Assembly (NCBI GenBank): GCA_009885445.1
Contig: VFKQ01000170.1
Coordinates: forward strand, 1 to 5,419
Origin: Anaerolineaceae bacterium
GTDB lineage: Bacteria > Chloroflexota > Anaerolineae > Anaerolineales > Villigracilaceae
Length of the DNA: 5,419 nt
Reading direction: 5' to 3'
Part shown: positions 1 to 5,044 of the stretch, piece after piece
How positions within the stretch are numbered: the stretch's first letter is position 1
How the letters are laid out: the number at the start of each line of letters is the position of its first letter
Position numbers and translations under genes: made by a program
Notes under the pieces: model-generated
The model's database searches: none
What the model was told of the DNA's origin: nothing
The model's input: the letters and a program-made list of their open reading frames with translations, nothing else

Positions 1-1672
1 CACCATGGACCTTGAACGCGAAAAGGGCGTGACGATCAAGGCCTCCGCGGTGCGCATGTATTACACCGCCAACGATAAACAAAAATACGAGATCAATTTA
101 ATCGACACCCCCGGCCACGTAGACTTCGGTTACGAAGTCTCGCGCGCGCTCAAGGCCTGTGAGGGCGCGGTGCTCGTCGTCGACGCAAGTCAAGGCATCG
201 AAGCGCAGACGCTGGCGAATCTTTATCAGGCGCTCGACGCCGATCTCACGATTATTCCTGTCATCAACAAAATTGACTTGCCCTCGGCCCGTCCCGACGA
301 AGTGGCCGAGGATGTGGGCGCCCTGCTCGGCATCGAACCCGAGAGCATGATTCGCATCTCTGCCAAAGAGGGTCTCAACGTCGAACAGATTCTCGAAGCC
401 ATCGTCACGCGCATTCCCGCTCCCAAAGACGCGGACGAAGTTCCGTTGCGCGCGCTGATTTTCGATTCGCATTACGACGCATACAAAGGCGTCATCGCTT
501 ATGTGCGCATCGTCGAAGGCTCGCTCAAGTCCACTGACACATTGCGCATGATGATCACCAAAGAAGACATGCGCCCCGTGGAGATTGGCATCTTCGCGCC
601 CGGCATGAAACCTGTTGAACATTTAGGATCAGGCGAAGTGGGCTATATCGCCACCGGATTTAAAACCGTGCACGAATGCCGAGTCGGCGACACGATCACC
701 CGCGCCGCCGCGCCCGCCTCCGCGCCCTTGCCGGGTTACCGCGTGCCCAAGCCGATGGTCTTCGCTGGAATTTATCCCGTCGAAGCGGACGATTACTCGA
801 ACCTGCGCGAGTCTCTTGACAAACTGCAACTCAACGATGCGTCGTTAACTTTTCAACCCGAAACGTCACAAGCATTGGGCTTCGGATTCCGCGCGGGCTT
901 CCTCGGACTCTTTCACATGGAGATTATTCAAGAGCGCATCGAGCGCGAATATGATCTCGACGTGCTTTTCACTGCACCTTCTGTGGAATATGAAGTGGTT
1001 CTGCACGACGGCACCATCGTCCCCGTTGACTCGCCCGCCGCCTTGCCCGACGAAGGCAGCATCGCTGAAGTCCGCGAGCCGTGGATGAACATCGAGATCA
1101 TCACGCCCACCGATTATTACGGCCCGATCATGGACATCGTCACCAAGCGCCGCGGCATTTTCAAAAAACAAGAATATCCCGCGCCGCATCGTGTGCAACT
1201 CGATTACGAAATTCCGCTTTCTGAGATCATCATCAATTTCTTCGACGACCTCAAGAGCCGCACAAAGGGTTATGCTTCTCTGGATTACAAGTTTCTCGAA
1301 TATCGTCCTGACGAATTGCAGAAGTTGGAAATCCTCGTCAACGGCGACCCCGTGGACGCGCTGTCCACCATCGTCCATCAAAAGGACGCGTACCACAAAG
1401 GCCAGCGACTGATCACTAAACTCAAAGACCTGATTCCGCGCCAGTTGTTCGATGTCGCCATTCAAGCCTCCGCAGGCGGACGAATCATCTCCAGCGCCAA
1501 GGTCAAGGCCACGCGCAAAGATGTGCTCGCCAAATGTTACGGCGGCGACATTTCACGCAAAAAGAAATTGCTCGAGAAACAAAAGAAGGGCAAGAAACGT
1601 TTGAAGATGATCGGCAACGTGGAAATCCCGCAGGACGCATTTATGGCGGTCTTGCGACTCGATGAAGAATAA
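1..1672 (+). CDS. lepA: Elongation factor 4 (LepA), 5'-truncated by window edge
   Basis: Ribosome-associated translational GTPase of the cytosol, known to back-translocate ribosomes or assist initiation/ribosome biogenesis. The reading frame is open from base 2 (the codon before the first ATG at 5 is ACC, Thr), and LepA homologues read VLDSMDLERERG here, so that ATG is internal and about 43 N-terminal residues with the P-loop (G1) lie upstream of the window. Numbering from that Met: G2 Thr in GVTIK (8-12), G3 DTPGH (34-38), G4 NKID (88-91), G5 SAK (119-121). Domain 2, the EF-G III/V-like domains (ALGFGFRAGFLGLFHMEII, DYEIPLSEI, GYASLDY) and the LepA-specific C-terminal domain (DLIPRQLFD, LAKCYGGDISRKKKLL, KGKKRLKMIGNVEIPQ) follow in order. 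The 555 visible residues plus about 43 match the usual ~600. Nothing is broken. The TAA stop is at 1670-1672, followed by repeat-rich DNA with no obvious terminator hairpin directly after it. Confidence 0.97.
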   Translation, partial: TMDLEREKGVTIKASAVRMYYTANDKQKYEINLIDTPGHVDFGYEVSRALKACEGAVLVVDASQGIEAQTLANLYQALDADLTIIPVINKIDLPSARPDEVAEDVGALLGIEPESMIRISAKEGLNVEQILEAIVTRIPAPKDADEVPLRALIFDSHYDAYKGVIAYVRIVEGSLKSTDTLRMMITKEDMRPVEIGIFAPGMKPVEHLGSGEVGYIATGFKTVHECRVGDTITRAAAPASAPLPGYRVPKPMVFAGIYPVEADDYSNLRESLDKLQLNDASLTFQPETSQALGFGFRAGFLGLFHMEIIQERIEREYDLDVLFTAPSVEYEVVLHDGTIVPVDSPAALPDEGSIAEVREPWMNIEIITPTDYYGPIMDIVTKRRGIFKKQEYPAPHRVQLDYEIPLSEIIINFFDDLKSRTKGYASLDYKFLEYRPDELQKLEILVNGDPVDALSTIVHQKDAYHKGQRLITKLKDLIPRQLFDVAIQASAGGRIISSAKVKATRKDVLAKCYGGDISRKKKLLEKQKKGKKRLKMIGNVEIPQDAFMAVLRLDEE

Positions 1673-1680
1673 TTTTTTAA

Positions 1681-1707
1681 ACACGAAGGACACAAAGTAC
1701 ACGAAGG
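1681..1707 (+). repeat. Three 9-nt tandem units (ACACRAAGK), left copy
   Basis: Three consecutive 9-mers: ACACGAAGG, ACACAAAGT, ACACGAAGG, starting 8 nt after the lepA stop. The first 18 nt match the reverse complement of 1961-1978 at 17 of 18 positions, so this block and the one at 1961-1987 form inverted boundaries around the intergenic region. This looks like a dispersed short repeat family, not a regulatory site; I see no coding role. Confidence 0.8.
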
Positions 1708-1757
1708 AAGGCCTTGGAAAGGTATAACCACCCGATAGTTTGTTTCAAAGGAACGCT

Positions 1758-1824
1758 GGTGGTCGAGCGATGTCCTGAGCTTGTCGAAGGGTAGGCGGTG
1801 CTCTTCCGCCGTATCGAGACCACC
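1758..1824 (+). repeat. Palindrome-ended repeat unit GGTGGTC...GACCACC, left copy (67 bp)
   Basis: The unit begins GGTGGTCGAGCGAT and ends CGTATCGAGACCACC, so its own ends are inverted repeats (GGTGGTC at 1758-1764, GACCACC at 1818-1824). The interior carries TCCTGAGCTTGTCGAAGGG (1773-1791), a word I recognise as a common dispersed repeat in environmental bacterial genomes, and a small GGCGG/CCGCC hairpin (1794-1798 with 1806-1810). A shorter copy lies in inverted orientation at 1856-1903. No open frame of interest runs through it. REP/MITE-like behaviour is inference. Confidence 0.75.
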
Positions 1825-1838
1825 GAAAAGCGAAATTG

Positions 1839-1856
1839 CGCGTAAACGCGTAAACG
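1839..1856 (+). repeat. Two tandem CGCGTAAA 8-mers in the loop between inverted units
   Basis: CGCGTAAA occurs twice back to back (1839-1846, 1847-1854) followed by CG, in the spacer between the two inverted repeat units. Its reverse complement, TTTACGCG, resembles the TTTACGT word that makes up the palindrome at 3001-3051; a shared origin is possible but not shown. Confidence 0.5.
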
Positions 1857-1903
1857 TGGTCTCGATACGCCACGAGAAGATCGCTCGGGGCTACTCGACC
1901 ACC
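1856..1903 (-). repeat. Palindrome-ended repeat unit, right inverted copy (48 bp)
   Basis: Read on the minus strand this copy starts GGTGGTCGAG and ends CGTATCGAGACCAC, the same two ends as the unit at 1758-1824. The 14 bp at 1856-1869 are the exact reverse complement of 1810-1823, and 1880-1887 (ATCGCTCG) is the reverse complement of 1764-1771. Relative to the left copy it has 10 extra bases (TAGCCCCGAG) between GGTGGTCGAG and CGAT, and a short interior (CTTCTCGTGG) in place of the TCCTGAGCTTGTCG segment. Together the two copies could fold into a large cruciform or RNA hairpin with a 32-nt loop. Confidence 0.75.
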
Positions 1904-1960
1904 GTTATCTTGAAAGTGTCCGGTGGCTAGTAAGCAATTATCTTAACCATCCTCCTCAAA

Positions 1961-1987
1961 ACTTTGTGCCCTTCGTGTCCTTTGTGG
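1961..1987 (-). repeat. Three 9-nt tandem units (RCACRAAGK), right inverted copy
   Basis: On the minus strand the three units read CCACAAAGG, ACACGAAGG, GCACAAAGT. The 1961-1978 part is the inverted match (17/18) to 1681-1698. The block ends 12 nt before the ATG of the downstream membrane protein, so it occupies the place where a promoter-proximal leader would be expected. Confidence 0.8.
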
Positions 1988-1999
1988 TAAAAAGAAATC

Positions 2000-2998
2000 A
2001 TGAACAAAATCCCCCGCTGGCTCCCCGGCCTCATCGTCAGCCTCGTGCTCATCGGCGCGATTCTCTACTTCGTGGATCTGCGTGCTGTCGCCGCGGCCAT
2101 GCGCAACGCGAACTACACACTCCTGCTCGTTTCATTAATGCTCGGCGTGTTGTGGATGTTCGGGCGCGCCAAAGTCTGGTCATCGCTTCTGCAAGACAAA
2201 GCGCCTTATAAAGAAGTGTTCTTCGCGCTCAATGAGGGCTACCTATTAAATAATTTTCTGCCCTTCCGCCTCGGCGAAGTGGGCCGCGCATTTTTATTGG
2301 GCCGCAAAACCGGCAGGCCCTTTCTCGAAATTTTTCCCACCGTCATCATCGAGCGCGTCACCGACCTGGCCTTCACCGCCGCGATTCTGGCGAGCGCCGT
2401 CCCCTTCGTGGTCGGTGCGGAAAGCGCACAACAAACCGCATTCATCATCGGCGGGCTGGTCGTTCTCGGACTCGTCACTCTCTTTTTTCTGGCGCGCAAT
2501 GCACAATGGGCGCTCGACCTGTTTCATAAATTCAGCGCGCGCTGGTCGCGACTGCAACAACTTGGCGGCGGCTTCCTCGAATCATTTTTCGCGGGGCTGG
2601 CCGTGCTCACCGACGCGCGCGTCTTCGCCCGCTTCCTCTTTTGGATGTCGCTCAACTGGGCGCTGGCCATTTTGCAATATTACATCCTCATCCTCGCATT
2701 TTTTCCGCAGGCAGAAATCGTCTGGTCCATGTTTGGTCTGGGCGCCGCCGCATTTGGTGGAGCGATTCCCGCCCTCCCCGGCGCAATCGGCACATTGGAG
2801 GGAGCCTTCGGCGGGGCCTTAACTCTGCTGACGGGCGATCAGGCCACCGGGTTGGCGGTTGCGCTGATGGCCCGACTCTACAACTATCTGACGAGTGTTC
2901 CGTTCGGCGCATACGGCCTCTCGCGCGAAGGTGAGACTCTGGGTCACCTCTATCGCGAGTTGACGAATCTGCGGGCGGGCGGAAATTCAAAACAATGA
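2000..2998 (+). CDS. UPF0104 / lysylphosphatidylglycerol synthase TM-region (flippase-like) membrane protein
   Basis: A 332-aa polytopic inner-membrane protein. Hydrophobic segments lie at roughly 7-27, 40-58, 124-139, 146-165, 213-235, 240-257 and 283-303, with further weaker ones. Family motifs are clear: LNEGYLLNNFLPFRLGEVGR (77-96, with N85, P88, R90, G92, E93, R96), ERVTD (118-122), and PALPGAIGTLEG (257-268), the PG-x-x-G-x-x-E motif of this family. It resembles the membrane half of MprF and stand-alone YbhN/AglD-type proteins, linked to lipid or glycolipid handling; there is no C-terminal aminoacyl-transfer domain, so lysyl-PG synthesis itself is unlikely. The ATG at 2000 is the first possible start after an in-frame TAA at 1988-1990; the Shine-Dalgarno is weak (AAAGAAAT). 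The next gene on the same strand is a sugar-nucleotide epimerase 63 nt downstream, suggesting envelope glycan work. The exact substrate cannot be told. Confidence 0.88.
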   Translation: MNKIPRWLPGLIVSLVLIGAILYFVDLRAVAAAMRNANYTLLLVSLMLGVLWMFGRAKVWSSLLQDKAPYKEVFFALNEGYLLNNFLPFRLGEVGRAFLLGRKTGRPFLEIFPTVIIERVTDLAFTAAILASAVPFVVGAESAQQTAFIIGGLVVLGLVTLFFLARNAQWALDLFHKFSARWSRLQQLGGGFLESFFAGLAVLTDARVFARFLFWMSLNWALAILQYYILILAFFPQAEIVWSMFGLGAAAFGGAIPALPGAIGTLEGAFGGALTLLTGDQATGLAVALMARLYNYLTSVPFGAYGLSREGETLGHLYRELTNLRAGGNSKQ

Positions 2999-3000
2999 TA

Positions 3001-3051
3001 TTTACGTTTTACGTTTCACGTTTTATAAAAACGTGAAACGTAAAACGTAAA
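3001..3051. repeat. Perfect 24-bp-arm palindrome made of TTTACGT words
   Basis: Arms 3001-3024 and 3028-3051 are exact reverse complements around a 3-nt ATA centre. The left arm is itself a 7-nt tandem repeat: TTTACGT, TTTACGT, TTCACGT, then TTT. It begins 2 nt after the stop of the membrane-protein gene and its right arm runs into the AAGGA ribosome binding site (3051-3055) of the epimerase gene. In RNA it would make a very stable hairpin, but no U-tract follows on the plus strand, so it is not a standard intrinsic terminator. It could be a dispersed palindrome, an RNA-processing or stability element, or a weak attenuator. Confidence 0.85.
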
Positions 3052-3061
3052 AGGATTCACT

Positions 3062-4087
3062 ATGTCCAAAAACTACTTCATCACCGGCGGGGCGGGATTC
3101 ATCGGCTCGAACTATGTGCACAAACTATTATCGCGCGGCGAAAATGTGACAGTGTTCGACAACCTGTCGCGCGCGGGCGCGCCGCACAATATTCAATGGC
3201 TCGAAAAAACTTTCGGCACAGACTCGTTCCGTCTGATTCGCGGGGACGTGCGCGACGCGTCGCTCGTGGCTGAATCCGCTAAAAGCGCGGACGTGATCGT
3301 GCATCTCGCCGGTCAGGTGGCGGTGACGACGTCAGTGATTAATCCGCGTGAAGATTTTGAGATCAATGCGCTGGGCACGTTCAATGTCGTCGAGGCCGCG
3401 CGGCTTTCGGGACGGAGTCCGATTCTGATTTATGCGTCCACAAATAAAGTATATGGCGGCATGGACGATGTGAAAGTTGTGGAGCGCGGCGCGCGTTGGG
3501 AATATGAGGGCTTGCCCTTCGGCGCGGCGGAGACTCAGCAGTTGGATTTTCATTCACCCTACGGCGTTTCAAAAGGGACGGGCGATCAGTACGTGCGTGA
3601 TTACGCGCGCATTTACGATTTGCCCACTGTGGTTTTTCGCCAGTCCGCAATTTATGGGCCGCGTCAATTCGGTGTGGAGGATCAGGGCTGGCTGGCCTGG
3701 TTTGTGATTGCCGCGGTGATGGGACGTCCGATTACGATTTATGGTGACGGCAAACAAGTGCGCGACATGTTGCACGTCAGCGATTTGACGAACGCGTATG
3801 ATTTAGCAATTGAGAATATTGAAAAAGTAAAAGGCGAAGTGTTCAACATGGGCGGTGGGCGCGAGAATACGATCTCCGTGTGGACGGGGTTCGGCCCGAT
3901 GCTCGAAGAGTTGGTCGGCCACGAAATAAAAATTGCCCGCGGCGACTGGCGTCCGGGCGACCAAAAAGTTTTCGTAGCGGATATTCGCAAAGCGCAACGC
4001 GAGCTGGGTTGGAGTCCTCAGGTGAGTGTGCAGGAGGGGGTGATTAAGTTGTTTGAATGGGTGCGGGAGAATAAGGGATTGTTCTAG
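3062..4087 (+). CDS. NAD-dependent sugar-nucleotide epimerase, CDP-paratose 2-epimerase (Tyv/RfbE)-like
   Basis: A 341-aa cytosolic extended short-chain dehydrogenase/reductase. Tyv interconverts CDP-paratose and CDP-tyvelose by C2 epimerisation using bound NAD. The Rossmann motif is GGAGFIGS (9-16; G9, G12, G15), and D33 in VFDN favours NAD over NADP. Candidate catalytic residues are T127 in STNKVYG (126-132) and Y167/K171 in YGVSK. Features shared with Salmonella Tyv as I remember its sequence are VFDNLSR, HLAGQVAVTTS (81-91), DFEIN, STNKVYG, QLDFHSPYG (160-168), DQGWLAWF (207-214), GKQVRD (230-235) and VFVADI (303-308). That set separates it from GalE or RmlB-type enzymes. The length matches Tyv (about 338). 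The start is supported by AAGGA 6 nt upstream. No CDP-glucose 4,6-dehydratase or paratose synthase genes are in view, so the true substrate could be another CDP- or nucleotide-sugar. It could be co-transcribed with the upstream membrane protein unless the intervening palindrome blocks this. Confidence 0.9.
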   Translation: MSKNYFITGGAGFIGSNYVHKLLSRGENVTVFDNLSRAGAPHNIQWLEKTFGTDSFRLIRGDVRDASLVAESAKSADVIVHLAGQVAVTTSVINPREDFEINALGTFNVVEAARLSGRSPILIYASTNKVYGGMDDVKVVERGARWEYEGLPFGAAETQQLDFHSPYGVSKGTGDQYVRDYARIYDLPTVVFRQSAIYGPRQFGVEDQGWLAWFVIAAVMGRPITIYGDGKQVRDMLHVSDLTNAYDLAIENIEKVKGEVFNMGGGRENTISVWTGFGPMLEELVGHEIKIARGDWRPGDQKVFVADIRKAQRELGWSPQVSVQEGVIKLFEWVRENKGLF

Positions 4088-4127
4088 CCAACCCTAGTAA
4101 ACTGAAGGCCAGCAAACGGAGCGAAAA

Positions 4128-4343
4128 ATGGAAACTCATGAACTGGTTATTGAAATGAAACTGCTTGAGCGCCGCCTGACTCTTTATGAGGAAAAATACG
4201 GCGTATTAAGTGAAGATTTCTACAAGGCTCTTTCCAGCGGGGAACTCGCCCGTTATGATGAGTACGATGAAACGCGCGCGGACTTTAGCCGCTGGAAAGG
4301 TGTTTATGAAACTTGGTTGCGGCGCAATGCGAGCCTACAATAA
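4128..4343 (+). CDS. Small antitoxin-like protein (solo paralogue of the adjacent antitoxin)
   Basis: A 71-aa acidic, probably helical protein. It carries the pattern L-x6-YEEKYG (20-25), S-x-DFY (28-32), GEL (38-40) and W-x-G-x-Y-x3-L (56-64), which also appears in the 76-aa protein at 4994-4764: YERKYG, IEFF, GKL, WAGIYHLYL. This copy has about six extra residues between GEL and the W motif. Small proteins of this look often sit beside DUF6516/TumE-type toxins; here, however, no toxin follows on the same strand. GGAG at 4118-4121, 6 nt before the ATG, supports the start. It lies 40 nt after the epimerase stop with no terminator between them, so it may be the tail of that transcript. The TAA stop (4341-4343) is inside the shared terminator stem. 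A function as a stand-alone antitoxin or relic is inference. Confidence 0.75.
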   Translation: METHELVIEMKLLERRLTLYEEKYGVLSEDFYKALSSGELARYDEYDETRADFSRWKGVYETWLRRNASLQ

Positions 4344-4376
4344 AAAAATTCGGATTGAACTCCGGATTTTTTTATT
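4339..4376. terminator. Bidirectional intrinsic terminator between convergent genes
   Basis: Arms 4339-4354 and 4361-4376 pair over 16 positions (one G-U: 4350 with 4365) around a TTGAAC loop. The A7 at 4342-4348 and T7 at 4367-4373 supply a U-tract in both directions. The core GC part is CGGA/TCCG. It terminates the plus-strand transcript from the small gene and the minus-strand toxin operon; both stop codons (TAA at 4341-4343 and, on the minus strand, at 4374-4372) lie inside the stem. Confidence 0.88.
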
Positions 4377-4767
4377 CAAGCCGCGACTGCTCAAGCATTT
4401 CGTCTATTTCAGTTAACACCTGCGAGAGAGTAGGCTCTGGAGCGGCGGCCAATAAATTGCGTACGCCGCGATGCTTGTGATGCGGATGCGTGGAAATCTC
4501 AGGATGGTGCGGGGCATTGTCATATCGAAATGCTAACTCCCCGGCGCGCATATAAGTATAGGCATAATGAACTTTGAGCGGATAGCCTAATTCAGTATTC
4601 ACCACCTCATAAATATCGAGATAACTTTCATCCCAAAACAAAACCCGGCATCGAAGCAGACCGTTATGGTCGTCCGATGCCAGGCTGGTGATCTGGCCGT
4701 GAAGTTGCCCACCCTTGATGCGCCGCAGACTGCGCTCGATGCCCGAGAAATAATCCGTGATTCTCAT
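4372..4767 (-). CDS. DUF6516 / TumE-family toxin of a type II toxin-antitoxin module
   Basis: A 131-aa soluble protein. The family's most recognisable block is present: RYDNAPHHPE (81-90) followed by HPHHKH (94-99), preceded by a beta-rich N-terminal half with LDIYEVVN (50-57) and HYAYTYM (68-73), and closed by a helical tail (LSQVLTEIDEMLEQ). The His/Asp-rich cluster is a likely functional site; a ribonuclease-like action is often assumed for such toxins, but I cannot see the mechanism from the sequence. The start codon overlaps the stop of the upstream antitoxin candidate in an ATGA (4764-4767), and there is no good Shine-Dalgarno of its own (GCGGG at best), pointing to translational coupling. 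Antitoxin-first order and this overlap are typical of type II modules. The length is normal and no lesion is seen. The stop lies within the bidirectional terminator. Confidence 0.82.
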   Translation of the reverse strand: MRITDYFSGIERSLRRIKGGQLHGQITSLASDDHNGLLRCRVLFWDESYLDIYEVVNTELGYPLKVHYAYTYMRAGELAFRYDNAPHHPEISTHPHHKHRGVRNLLAAAPEPTLSQVLTEIDEMLEQSRLE

Positions 4768-4994
4768 CCCGCGACAGCCGCATCCTGGCGCATGAATTTA
4801 CGAACAGGCATGGACGTCAGATACAAGTGATAAATACCGGCCCACATCATGAATTCCTCGTTATCGCCCAATTTTCCGTCGTTGTAGCGGCGGAAGAATT
4901 CAATCGTTGAATATCCGTACTTACGCTCGTATTTCTCAAGCATGCGCGTTAGTTCGGTAAAGTCCACTTTTCGGGGTTTAAGGTTTTTGTTCAT
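4764..4994 (-). CDS. Antitoxin candidate paired with the DUF6516/TumE toxin
   Basis: A 76-aa basic-then-acidic small protein, first gene of the minus-strand pair. An N-terminal charged segment (KPRK, 6-9) precedes a helical region with YERKYG (22-27), IEFF (31-34), GKL (40-42) and WAGIYHLYL (51-59). No classical helix-turn-helix or ribbon-helix-helix DNA-binding motif is obvious. The assignment rests on position (directly upstream of, and 4 nt overlapping, the toxin) and on similarity to the small protein at 4128-4343. GAGG at 5006-5003 on the minus strand, 8 nt before the ATG, supports the start. Transcription probably begins from the promoter at 5044-5014, giving a leader of only about a dozen bases. 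Confidence 0.75.
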   Translation of the reverse strand: MNKNLKPRKVDFTELTRMLEKYERKYGYSTIEFFRRYNDGKLGDNEEFMMWAGIYHLYLTSMPVRKFMRQDAAVAG

Positions 4995-5013
4995 AGATTA
5001 CGCCTCGCCAAAA

Positions 5014-5044
5014 AGTATAACATAAGGGATTCGCCCTCGGTCAA
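5014..5044 (-). promoter_or_regulatory. Sigma70-type promoter of the toxin-antitoxin operon
   Basis: On the minus strand: -35 TTGACC (5044-5039), a 19-nt spacer, and -10 TATACT (5019-5014) preceded by TG at 5022-5021, which makes an extended -10 that can compensate for the long spacer. The expected start is near 5007, immediately before the GAGG ribosome binding site. The -35 box includes the TGA stop (5043-5041) of the alkyltransferase C-terminal frame, so the two genes abut tightly. A clear operator palindrome is not visible. Confidence 0.65.

Larger units (their letters stand above)
1673..1999. other. 327-nt intergenic region composed mainly of nested inverted repeats
   Basis: From outside in: 9-mer blocks at 1681-1707 and 1961-1987 in inverted orientation, then two inverted GGTGGTC...GACCACC units at 1758-1824 and 1856-1903, with a CGCGTAAA tandem repeat at the centre. 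The remaining unique DNA (about 1708-1757 and 1904-1960) shows no convincing gene, tRNA or sigma70 promoter. A TTGAAA at 1910-1915 has no -10 at suitable spacing. Confidence 0.7.

Noticed and set aside
5..7. ATG at base 5 as the true lepA start
   Set aside because: The frame is open to the window edge and MDLERE is an internal LepA motif; the P-loop region must lie upstream.
866..1465. Long minus-strand open frame of 199 codons inside lepA
   Set aside because: It is antisense to a strongly conserved LepA coding region; such frames are expected from GC-biased codon use.
1910..1944. Sigma70 promoter for the membrane-protein gene (TTGAAA with TTATCT/TATCTT)
   Set aside because: The spacer would be 22-23 nt and the -10 is poor, so it is not supported.
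1681..1987. CRISPR array
   Set aside because: The repeats are short, inverted and of different types, without regular repeat-spacer spacing or cas genes.
1966..2211. GTG-started plus-strand open frame across the membrane-protein start
   Set aside because: It starts within the 9-mer repeat, overlaps the well-supported gene in another frame and resembles no family.
3001..3051. Palindrome as an intrinsic terminator of the membrane-protein gene
   Set aside because: No U-tract follows the stem on the plus strand, and the hairpin is AT-rich throughout; a terminator call is not justified.
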